From positions 1-7,965 of the forward strand of contig WJOQ01000219.1 of NCBI GenBank assembly GCA_009618505.1: a stretch of 7,965 nucleotides of DNA, read 5' to 3'. Below the pieces are notes generated by a model. That model was not told the DNA's origin. It made no database searches and saw only the letters and a program-made list of their open reading frames with translations. Both the position numbers and the translations under genes were made by a program. This stretch comes from Clostridia bacterium (lineage in GTDB: Bacteria; Aerophobota; Aerophobia; Aerophobales; AE-B3A). Positions 1 through 6,460 of the stretch are shown one piece after another. How positions within the stretch are numbered: position 1 is the stretch's first letter; each line of letters opens with the position of its first letter.

Positions 1-1167
1 ATCAAGGATATATTGTGAGAAGGGAAATTTAGTGAGCAATTCATTATAATAATCTGCCGCGGACCCAAATTTCTCCTCGCTAAGATAGGTATAGGCAACT
101 CCATACAAGCAATCCTCAATAAATTCGCTCTGAGGATACTCATTTACTACTACAAGATAGCTCTCCCTAGCTTGAGAAAATTTCTTTTGAGAGTACAGAC
201 TATCTCCCAAGCGGATCTGAAACTCAGCAAGCTGGGATGATTGAGGGAAGGACTTGATGAGGTCTTGAAAAACCCTCGCTGCTTCCTGATAGTTCTCCTC
301 TTTAAAATAAGTGTAGGCAATCCCACTCTGTGAAGCTTCCCAGTCTGATTCCTCATCAGGATCGGCTAGAGCCTTGCTGTAAGCATTCCTGGCTTCCTGG
401 TACCTGCCTATAGAATAAAGGGCCTCACCTTGTCGGAAATTGGCTCCTACCTTGCCAAAATCATCAGCTGCTTCTCGGTATCTACCTTTCTCAAAATAGG
501 AAAATCCTCGTGCCAGCAGTGCTTCAGATAGATGCTCTGAAAGAGGATAGTTAGAAATAAAGTTAGAGTATTCTCTTATCGCTTCATCATGTTCTCTTTC
601 CCAATAAAGGATTGTGGCTATATCATACTGAACTTCAGAGATTTTCTGGAAATTGGGGAACTCGACCCTTAATCTCTTCAGGGCCTGCAGAGCTTCTGGG
701 TATTTCTTCAATTCCAATAGGGTATATCCCAATGAATATAGAGAAGAAGAAAGAAATTCACTCTGAGGATAGTCCTTAATTAACCTCTCATAAGAAGAAG
801 CAGCTTTCTCATAATTACCTAGATTATAATAGCATTCTCCCGATTGATAGAGACTATCGCCAATTAACTGACTATTAGGATATTCATCCAGTAGCAGCTG
901 GAAAGCAGAGGCAGCTTTTTCATATTCTTTCTGGTAGTAAAGACCTGTCCCTATGAAGTATTGAGCCTTGTCACAATTCTTATTTTCCGAGAAGTCCTCA
1001 ATGAATTTCTGGAATTGAAATACAGCCAAACCATATTTTCCCTCTTCAAACAACCCTTGAGCAAAAATAAATTCCTTATAGGCATCTCTCTCAGCTCCCT
1101 GAGCCGAAAAGAGAAAGACAAAACTGAGAAAAATTAATCCTATTCCTGCCGCCCATTTTCTCCTCAT
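1..1167 (-). CDS. Secreted TPR-repeat protein (YbgF/BamD-like style), 3' end beyond window
   Basis: The reading frame is open from the ATG at 1167 to the window edge: 389 codons with no stop, so the C-terminus is missing. Residues 1-24 look like a Sec signal peptide: positive start MRRK, hydrophobic core LIFLSFVFLF, likely signal peptidase I site at SAQG/AE. There is no lipobox cysteine, so a soluble periplasmic or extracellular protein is more likely than a lipoprotein. The rest is a chain of about ten helix-turn-helix TPR units of 35-40 residues. They carry recurrent signatures such as GxYxKAAxxFQxLLxxYPxS, for example near residues 80-98, 117-136, 290-308 and 328-347. TPR arrays of this kind bind protein partners and occur in envelope proteins such as YbgF/CpoB and BamD; a specific partner cannot be read here. 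The start is supported by AGGAGG 7 bases upstream, and the gene has its own promoter in the gap after the aldolase gene. TPR identity is solid; the exact role is unknown. Confidence 0.88.
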   Translation of the reverse strand, partial: MRRKWAAGIGLIFLSFVFLFSAQGAERDAYKEFIFAQGLFEEGKYGLAVFQFQKFIEDFSENKNCDKAQYFIGTGLYYQKEYEKAASAFQLLLDEYPNSQLIGDSLYQSGECYYNLGNYEKAASSYERLIKDYPQSEFLSSSLYSLGYTLLELKKYPEALQALKRLRVEFPNFQKISEVQYDIATILYWEREHDEAIREYSNFISNYPLSEHLSEALLARGFSYFEKGRYREAADDFGKVGANFRQGEALYSIGRYQEARNAYSKALADPDEESDWEASQSGIAYTYFKEENYQEAARVFQDLIKSFPQSSQLAEFQIRLGDSLYSQKKFSQARESYLVVVNEYPQSEFIEDCLYGVAYTYLSEEKFGSAADYYNELLTKFPFSQYILD

Positions 1168-1174
1168 ATTCTAT

Positions 1175-1180
1175 CCTCCT
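1175..1180 (-). promoter_or_regulatory. Strong Shine-Dalgarno for the TPR gene
   Basis: Minus-strand AGGAGG lies 7 bases before the ATG at 1167. It is a full consensus match at good spacing and fixes the start of the signal peptide. Confidence 0.85.
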
Positions 1181-1199
1181 TATCAAAATTATATAGCTT

Positions 1200-1227
1200 A
1201 TTGTACAAAAAAAAATTTCTTTGTCAA
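1200..1227 (-). promoter_or_regulatory. Sigma-70-type promoter of the TPR gene
   Basis: On the minus strand a perfect TTGACA (1222-1227) is followed after 16 bases by TACAAT (1200-1205), a 5/6 match to the -10 consensus. The spacer contains a run of nine T. The -35 box starts directly after the stop codon of the aldolase gene (TAA at 1228-1230). The predicted start of transcription is near 1193, giving a leader of about 25 bases that ends in the AGGAGG site. The TPR gene can therefore be transcribed independently of its upstream neighbour. This is inferred from sequence match only. Confidence 0.7.
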
Positions 1228-2385
1228 TTAAATGCTCCTGGCTGTTTTCTCAATTACGTTTACAAATTTCTTTACATCCTCTTTTGTAGTATCAAAGGAA
1301 GCCATCCAACGCACCTCAGACTTTTCCCTATTCCATATATAGAAGAAATACTTTTCCCGGAGTAGAGAGACATGCTTGGGGGGAACGATTGCGAAAACAG
1401 CATTTGCTTCAACTTCTTGAGTTATCGTAGTGTCTGACACCTCTTCTATCTTCCTGGCCAAAAGTCTGGCCATTCCATTGGCATGTTTTGCATTCTTTAG
1501 CCATAAATTATTTGATAATAACGCCTCGAACTGTGCAGAAATAAACCGCATTTTTGAAGCAAGCTGCATACCCTGTTTTCTAATATATTTAAAGTTCTCG
1601 GGTAACTTCCTTTTAAAGAAAATAACCGCTTCTCCAAACATCATACCATTTTTAGTCCCACCGAAAGAAAGCACATCAACACCAACATCAGCAGTTATTT
1701 GCCTTAGTTTGACATTAAGACTGGCAGCTGCATTGGATAATCTTGCTCCATCCATATGCAAAAATAATTGGTTTTTATGGGCAAAGTCGGCGATTACTTT
1801 GATTTCTTCTGGCTTATAAACAGTGCCCAATTCAGTAGCTTGTGTAATTGAAATTACTTTGGGTTGAGCACGATGTTGATTCCCCAGACTATCTATGTGT
1901 CCCTTTATCTGCTCAACTCTTATTTTCCCATCTTTAGTAGGAATAGTGACTAATTTACAGCCAATAAATCTTTCAGGAGCGCAACACTCATCCTTATCAA
2001 TATGTGCTACCTCAGAGCAGATGACAGAATTGAAAGGCTCGACCATAGCTGATAGGCCGAGAACATTAGCGGCAGTACCATTGAACACAAAATAGACCTC
2101 AACATCTTTGCCAAAATGCTCCTCAAATTTTTTTACTGCAGATTGAGTAAATATATCATCGCCATAGCTAATCACATGACCCTGATTAACTGAATTTATA
2201 GCCCTCAAAATATTTGGGTGAACCCCTGCATTATTATCGCTGGCAAAACTTATAAGTGGTTTTTGCAGCTTCTTATTGGGCCTATTTATCCGTTTTCGGC
2301 TGCCCCTATCTTCTGTTGCAGACACTTTTATCTCACTTTCCCTAATTACATCATCTTTAATTGCTTGGCCTTTTGTATAAGCCAA
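1228..2385 (-). CDS. ltaE: Threonine aldolase-family PLP enzyme (low-specificity L-threonine aldolase type)
   Basis: This is a fold-type I PLP enzyme of the beta-eliminating lyase/threonine aldolase family, expected to split L-threonine or L-allo-threonine into glycine and acetaldehyde in the cytoplasm. The enzyme core starts at about residue 44 with LISFASDNNAGVHP. It continues with SYGDD (73-77), the phosphate-binding NGTAANV (102-108), the AHIDKDECCAPE region (127-138), HMDGARLSNA (210-219, with D212 and R215) and FGGTKNG, where K245 should form the Schiff base. The C-terminal small domain is complete. Length is 385 residues from a TTG at 2385, against roughly 340-350 in the family, so the first 40 or so residues are an atypical extension. 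That TTG has no Shine-Dalgarno. A GTG at 2325 (residue 21) preceded by GTGAG is an alternative start, and the frame stays open upstream to a stop at 2449-2451 through repeat DNA. The gene is divergent from dnaE. The family is certain; the exact substrate and the start are not. Confidence 0.9.
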   Translation of the reverse strand: MAYTKGQAIKDDVIRESEIKVSATEDRGSRKRINRPNKKLQKPLISFASDNNAGVHPNILRAINSVNQGHVISYGDDIFTQSAVKKFEEHFGKDVEVYFVFNGTAANVLGLSAMVEPFNSVICSEVAHIDKDECCAPERFIGCKLVTIPTKDGKIRVEQIKGHIDSLGNQHRAQPKVISITQATELGTVYKPEEIKVIADFAHKNQLFLHMDGARLSNAAASLNVKLRQITADVGVDVLSFGGTKNGMMFGEAVIFFKRKLPENFKYIRKQGMQLASKMRFISAQFEALLSNNLWLKNAKHANGMARLLARKIEEVSDTTITQEVEANAVFAIVPPKHVSLLREKYFFYIWNREKSEVRWMASFDTTKEDVKKFVNVIEKTARSI

Positions 2386-2398
2386 CCACTCAAGATAC

Positions 2399-2415
2399 GC
2401 CTCGCTACGCTCGGC
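2399..2415. repeat. Imperfect GC-rich palindrome
   Basis: GCCTCGCTACGCTCGGC can fold back with GCC/GGC ends and an imperfect middle, and it stands out against AT-rich flanks. It resembles short REP-like palindromes. It lies inside the upstream extension of the aldolase reading frame and directly next to the first heptad array. Confidence 0.4.
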
Positions 2416-2423
2416 ATATCTCC

Positions 2424-2458
2424 GTATCTCGTTGTTCGTATCTAGTATCTAGTATAAC
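2424..2458. repeat. Degenerate heptanucleotide array A (left arm of inverted pair)
   Basis: Five units of 7 bases read on the plus strand: GTATCTC, a divergent GTTGTTC, two copies of GTATCTA, and GTATAAC. The reverse complement matches the GATAC-type unit of the other arrays. Its core (2436-2455) is complementary at 18 of 20 positions to 2494-2513 in array B. Confidence 0.75.
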
Positions 2459-2525
2459 CTATCCTTTTGAGTGCTCTAAAGTCTTTTTTCGAGATACGAG
2501 ATACCAGATACGATTCACGTTTTTT
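2436..2525 (+). terminator. Possible stem-loop with T tract
   Basis: Arms 2436-2455 and 2494-2513 pair at 18 of 20 positions, and TTTTTT lies at 2520-2525, which gives it the outline of an intrinsic terminator on the plus strand. Against this: the loop is long, the stem is AT-rich, the T run is 6 bases past the stem, and no plus-strand gene lies just upstream. It may simply be a by-product of the inverted heptad arrays. Confidence 0.2.
2490..2519. repeat. Degenerate heptanucleotide array B (right arm of inverted pair)
   Basis: Heptads on the plus strand are two copies of CGAGATA, then CCAGATA and CGATTCA. They run in the opposite orientation to array A, which lies 31 bases to the left. Together the arrays could form a stem with a loop of about 38 bases (2456-2493). 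A run of six T follows immediately on the plus strand (2520-2525). Confidence 0.75.
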
Positions 2526-2712
2526 CAAAGAGTGTCCTTCGGTAGACCATGTAATTTCCTAGTTCATCAACTAAAATATAATGGAAAAAATAAATATAAA
2601 GATAAGAAGTAGCTCTATTCAGCTAAAATTATAGCATAAATTTTAAAAATATCAACTAGCCTCCTAACCTCAATAGTTCAGATTTAAAACCAATCAAAAA
2701 GAATCAGAAAAA

Positions 2713-2739
2713 TTGACAGAGGGAAGATTTCCTTATAAG
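2713..2739 (+). promoter_or_regulatory. Candidate sigma-70-type promoter toward dnaE
   Basis: A perfect TTGACA (2713-2718) is followed after 15 bases by TATAAG (2734-2739, 5/6 match). The spacer is shorter than the preferred 17, which weakens the call. If used, it would give dnaE a leader of about 160 bases that includes the heptad array at 2873-2900. It is the best plus-strand promoter match I see in the gap. Confidence 0.4.
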
Positions 2740-2872
2740 ATGGCATTGATGGTTTTGGCAGTTATGAAGCACTTTAAAGCTGTGTCCCGTTGTTCGTGAC
2801 GTGTAAGCAGTTAATTGGTGAGTAGTCAGTTAATCAATGTGCAAAAAGTAGCCGCCCTTCTTGAAACAGGAC

Positions 2873-2900
2873 ATACGATATACTATATACGATATACGGA
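2873..2900. repeat. Degenerate heptanucleotide array C, abutting the dnaE start
   Basis: There are four exact 7-base steps: ATACGAT twice with ATACTAT between them, then ATACGGA. The last unit ends 6 bases before the dnaE ATG, and its terminal GGA is the only Shine-Dalgarno-like sequence available for dnaE. The array has no inverted partner nearby. Confidence 0.8.
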
Positions 2901-2906
2901 TTTGAA

Positions 2907-5900
2907 ATGACTAATTTTGTTCATCTTCATACCCACAGTGATTATAGCCTCCTGGATGGAGCCTGCTCCATCTCACAATTAATCAATCAGGCCTATAAGC
3001 TTGATATGCCTGCTCTGGCTCTTACTGACCATGGCAACTTATTTGGAGCTATAGATTTTTATCAGAAAGCAAAAAAGAGGAAGCTCAAACCCATAATTGG
3101 CTGTGAGGTATATGTAGCTCCCACTTCCCGATTCAAGAAAAAAAAGATAGGAGGTCAACCTACCGCCTATCACCTTACTCTCCTGGCAAAAAACAAAAAA
3201 GGATATGAAAACCTGATGGAATTAATAACAGGAGGCTATCTGGAGGGATTTTATTACCACCCCCGAATAGACAAGGAGCTTCTTTCCCAAAAAGGGGAGG
3301 GATTAATTGCACTCTCCGGCTGCGCCAAAGGCGAAATTCCTTTCCTACTTTCTCAAAATAAAGTCGATAAAGCAAAAGAGATTTGCCAGTTTTATAAGAA
3401 TTTGTACGGAGAAGATTTCTATCTGGAGGTTCAGGATGTAGGCCTGGAATTTCAAAAAAAGATCAATTCTTCGCTAGCAAACCTGTCCCAGGAGCTGTCC
3501 ATACCCCTGGTAGCTACCAATGATGTTCACTATTTGAACAAAGAAGACGCACAAGGCCAAGATGTTCTTTTATGCATCCAGACAGGAAAGACGCTGGATG
3601 ATACTAATCGGCTAAAATTTAGCTCCTCCGAACTCTATTTTCGTTCTTCAGAGGAGATGGAGAAAACCTTTTCCCACCTCCCTCAAGCAATCTCTAATGC
3701 CGAACTGATTAGTGAAAAATGTAACCTTGAGCTAGAGCTGGGGAAAATACACCTTCCTGTCTATAGGACCCCTGATGGACATAACTTAGATGAATACCTG
3801 AGAAAACTCTGTCAAGAAGGACTGCCTCATTGCTACCCTACTGCTTCAACCTCCGTAGAGCAAAGACTGGAAACAGAGCTAAGCATAATCTCAAAAGCAG
3901 GATACACCGGGTACTTTCTTATCGTATGGGATTTCATCAGCTATGCCAAGAAAAAGAAAATCCTTATTGGCCCGGGTAGAGGTTCGGTAACCGGAAGTAT
4001 CGTTGCCTACCTTTTGGGAATAACTAATATCAACCCCCTGGCCTACGGACTTCTCTTTGAGCGGTTTCTTAATCCAGAGAGAACGGCTATGCCTGACATT
4101 GACATTGACATCCAGGATGAGAGAAGAAATGAGGTAATTAGTTATGTAAGAGAAAAGTATGGCAAAGAGAACGTAGCCCAGATTATTACCTTTGGGACTA
4201 TGGCCGCCAGAGCTGCTGTAAGGGATGTAGGAAGAGTGTTAGGTATCCCTTACAGCAAGGTAGATCATATTGCCAAACTCATCCCTTTTAACACAGAACT
4301 GAAAACAGCTATAGAGCAGAGCCCGGAACTTAAGGAAATTCTGAAAGAAGATGGCAAAATAAAAACCCTTTTTGAGATTGCTCAGAGGATAGAAGGTTTT
4401 ACCCGTCACGCTTCAACCCATGCGGCTGGGGTTGTCATTGCTCCGGATAAACTAACCTATTATACCCCTTTATACAGAACTAATAAAAACGAAATTACGA
4501 CTCAATACGAGATGCATTCTATAGAGGCGATCGGTCTTTTAAAGATGGATTTTTTAGGTTTGAAGACATTAAATGTAATCGGGGACGCTCTAGAGATAAT
4601 TAAAAAGAATAAGGGAAAAGAGGTTGACCTGGATAGAATTTCCCTGGAAGACAAGAAAGCTTATGAGCTTCTTTCCCAAGCAGAAACATTAGGAGTTTTC
4701 CAGGTGGAAAGTCGAGGGATGCAAGACTTAATCAAGAAAATACACCCCGAAAGATTCGAAGACCTCATTGCCGTCCTTGCTTTGTACCGCCCTGGACCTC
4801 TTCGAATGATGGATGATTTTATTGATAGAAAACAGGGGCGCAGCAAAATCGAATATCTCCATCCCAAACTCGAACCTATTCTAAAAGAGACTTACGGAGT
4901 GATTCTTTATCAAGAACAGGTAATGATAATAGCCAATATTTTAGCTGACTTCAGCCTGGGAGAGGCAGATATACTAAGAAGGGCTATGGGTAAGAAAATA
5001 CCTCAATTGATGGATCAACAAAAAGACAAGTTTATTGAAGGAGCAAAAAAGAAAGGAATTAGTCCTTCCCTGGCTACACGGATTTTTGAACTAATGGCTT
5101 ATTTTGCCGGATATGGTTTTAACAAATCACACTCTACTGGCTATGCTCTTATCTCCTATCAAACGGCTTATCTTAAAGCTAACTATCCTTTAGAATTTAT
5201 GGCTGCTCTTCTCACCTCGGAAATAGAGAACACTGATAAACTTGCCCTCTATATCAATGAATGTAGAAGAATGGATATAAAGATACTTCCTCCTGATATA
5301 AATCACTCCCTGGCTAACTTCATGGTAGAGAAAAATAAGCTCCGTTTTGCCCTGGGAGCAATAAAGAATGTAGGTAAAGCCGCTATCTCTTCTATCCTTA
5401 GAGTGAGAGAAAAAGAAGGCCACTTCAGCTCTATCTTTGACTTTTACAGACGAGTAAATCCAAAAACAGTAAACAAGCGAATGATAGAGAGTTTGATAAA
5501 GAGCGGGGCTTTCGATTGCCTGGAAGGCTCCCGAGCGCAGAACCTGGCAGTAATAGACCAGGCAGCAGAAAAAGCAGCTCAGATACAACAGGATAGAGAA
5601 AGAGGACAGCTCTCTTTCCTGGAGACACTGGAAAAGAGGGAAAGTGGCCCCAGTACGGAAAGATTCCCCACCATAGAAGAAGTCTCGAAAGAAACAAAAT
5701 TAGCCTGGGAAAAGGAACTTCTGGGCATTTATATCAGTGGGCATCCTCTAGAGAAATATCGAAAAAGAATTAGTCGTTATGCGGCCCATTCCATCAAGGA
5801 CTTATCTGGAATGAGAGACGAGGAGAAGATAAGGATTGTGGGAATAATAAGTAGTCTTACTTCCAGAAATGATAGAAAAGGAAAGAGGATGGGCTTTTTT

Positions 5901-6320
5901 ACCCTGGAGGATTTAGATTCACAGATAGAAGTGCTGGTATTTTCTAGCCTCTATGAAAAAAGAACCTCTTATATAGAGGAGGGAAAACTCGTTTTAATCA
6001 AAGGAAAACTAGATACTGCCAGTGACCCCCCAAAAGTTATTGCGGAGGAAATTATTCTTTTCTCTAAAATCAAGGACATAGCTCATAATCTTCATATTGA
6101 CATAAAGCAAGAGGAACTAAAAGAAAAAAATTTGCTCAGGTTGAAAGAGCTCCTTTCTTCTCATAAAGGAAAACATGCACTCTATTTACATCTTAACCTC
6201 AGCCAGGACGAAAAGATTATTATTCGTTCAAAGACGATGAAAATGGGATTTTCTGATTCTCTGATATCTGAGGTAGAAAATCTTATAGGAACACACTCAG
6301 TATGGCTGGGTGAGGAGTGA
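2907..6320 (+). CDS. dnaE: DNA polymerase III subunit alpha (replicative DNA polymerase)
   Basis: This is the catalytic alpha subunit of the bacterial replicase, a family C DNA polymerase that extends primers at the fork together with the beta clamp and clamp loader. At 1137 residues it is full length for DnaE1. The N-terminal PHP domain (about 1-270) keeps a complete set of likely metal ligands: H8, H10, D17, H42, E67, H89, C139, D206 and H208, in HLHTHS, LLDG, TDHG, GCE, YHL, SGC and NDVH. The polymerase core has PGRGSVTGS (356-364), the catalytic aspartates D397 and D399 in PDIDID, and D548 in KMDFLGLKTL. ALYRPGPL lies at 625-632 and YQEQVM at 668-673. A helix-hairpin-helix (near 815-845) and an OB fold (about 974-1050) follow, then a C-terminal domain. 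The start gives the usual N-terminus of the family, but its ribosome site is weak (GGA inside the heptad array). There is no intein or frameshift. Identity is certain. Confidence 0.98.
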   Translation: MTNFVHLHTHSDYSLLDGACSISQLINQAYKLDMPALALTDHGNLFGAIDFYQKAKKRKLKPIIGCEVYVAPTSRFKKKKIGGQPTAYHLTLLAKNKKGYENLMELITGGYLEGFYYHPRIDKELLSQKGEGLIALSGCAKGEIPFLLSQNKVDKAKEICQFYKNLYGEDFYLEVQDVGLEFQKKINSSLANLSQELSIPLVATNDVHYLNKEDAQGQDVLLCIQTGKTLDDTNRLKFSSSELYFRSSEEMEKTFSHLPQAISNAELISEKCNLELELGKIHLPVYRTPDGHNLDEYLRKLCQEGLPHCYPTASTSVEQRLETELSIISKAGYTGYFLIVWDFISYAKKKKILIGPGRGSVTGSIVAYLLGITNINPLAYGLLFERFLNPERTAMPDIDIDIQDERRNEVISYVREKYGKENVAQIITFGTMAARAAVRDVGRVLGIPYSKVDHIAKLIPFNTELKTAIEQSPELKEILKEDGKIKTLFEIAQRIEGFTRHASTHAAGVVIAPDKLTYYTPLYRTNKNEITTQYEMHSIEAIGLLKMDFLGLKTLNVIGDALEIIKKNKGKEVDLDRISLEDKKAYELLSQAETLGVFQVESRGMQDLIKKIHPERFEDLIAVLALYRPGPLRMMDDFIDRKQGRSKIEYLHPKLEPILKETYGVILYQEQVMIIANILADFSLGEADILRRAMGKKIPQLMDQQKDKFIEGAKKKGISPSLATRIFELMAYFAGYGFNKSHSTGYALISYQTAYLKANYPLEFMAALLTSEIENTDKLALYINECRRMDIKILPPDINHSLANFMVEKNKLRFALGAIKNVGKAAISSILRVREKEGHFSSIFDFYRRVNPKTVNKRMIESLIKSGAFDCLEGSRAQNLAVIDQAAEKAAQIQQDRERGQLSFLETLEKRESGPSTERFPTIEEVSKETKLAWEKELLGIYISGHPLEKYRKRISRYAAHSIKDLSGMRDEEKIRIVGIISSLTSRNDRKGKRMGFFTLEDLDSQIEVLVFSSLYEKRTSYIEEGKLVLIKGKLDTASDPPKVIAEEIILFSKIKDIAHNLHIDIKQEELKEKNLLRLKELLSSHKGKHALYLHLNLSQDEKIIIRSKTMKMGFSDSLISEVENLIGTHSVWLGEE

Positions 6321-6330
6321 ATAGTCGAGG

Positions 6331-6358
6331 ATACTCGATACTAGATGCTCGATACTCG
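6331..6358. repeat. Degenerate heptanucleotide array D (left arm of inverted pair)
   Basis: Four 7-base units begin ten bases after the dnaE stop codon: ATACTCG, ATACTAG, ATGCTCG and ATACTCG. The unit is of the same GATAC type as the arrays upstream of dnaE. The array faces array E in inverted orientation. Confidence 0.8.
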
Positions 6359-6405
6359 TAAAAAAGGAGAAAACGAAAAGAGATGGACGAGGAACGGGAC
6401 TAAAA

Positions 6406-6426
6406 CGAGTATCCAGCATCGAGCAT
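6406..6426. repeat. Degenerate heptanucleotide array E (right arm of inverted pair)
   Basis: Three units read on the plus strand as CGAGTAT, CCAGCAT and CGAGCAT, the reverse complement of the array D unit. The segment 6406-6427 is complementary to 6330-6351 at 18 of 22 positions. Confidence 0.75.
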
Positions 6427-6460
6427 CAAGGTAATTAACCAATAGACAATGGATTAAGCT

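Larger units (their letters stand above)
2386..2906. other. Divergent intergenic region between aldolase and dnaE, repeat-rich
   Basis: This 521-base gap holds no convincing gene. From left to right it has an imperfect GC-rich palindrome (2399-2415), two inverted heptad arrays (2424-2458 and 2490-2519), a T6 run (2520-2525), AT-rich DNA, a candidate promoter (2713-2739), the short direct repeat CAGTTAAT (2808-2815 and 2827-2834), and a heptad array that touches the dnaE start (2873-2900). The decamer CGTTGTTCGT occurs at both 2430-2439 and 2788-2797. The open frames here are short and have no family resemblance I recognise. Confidence 0.7.
6330..6427 (+). promoter_or_regulatory. Long inverted repeat between dnaE and radC, possible RNA hairpin
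   Basis: The arms 6330-6351 and 6406-6427 match at 18 of 22 positions and enclose an A/G-rich loop of 54 bases. All four differences are A/G transitions. In a plus-strand transcript one is a G-U wobble and three are A-C mismatches; on the minus strand the balance reverses. No T run follows on either side, so an intrinsic terminator is unlikely. A transcript hairpin affecting the stability of dnaE or the expression of radC is possible but unproven. Confidence 0.4.

Noticed and set aside
1430..2445. Plus-strand open frames opposite the aldolase gene
   Set aside because: They lie antisense to a gene with clear PLP-enzyme motifs, have no ribosome sites or family resemblance, and are shadow frames.
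2424..2519. CRISPR array
   Set aside because: The repeated unit is 7 bases and directly tandem with no spacers, the arrays are inverted to each other, and no cas gene is present.
2361..2612. Plus-strand 83-codon open frame across the heptad arrays
   Set aside because: Most of it is translated repeat DNA and the end of the aldolase gene read backwards. There is no ribosome site or recognisable domain.
2740..2799. Short open frame starting with ATG just after the candidate promoter
   Set aside because: It gives only 19 codons, has no usable leader or ribosome site if the promoter is used, and shows no leader-peptide features such as a codon run or attenuator hairpin.
5190..5697. Minus-strand open frames within dnaE
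   Set aside because: They are antisense to conserved polymerase sequence and have no coding signals of their own.
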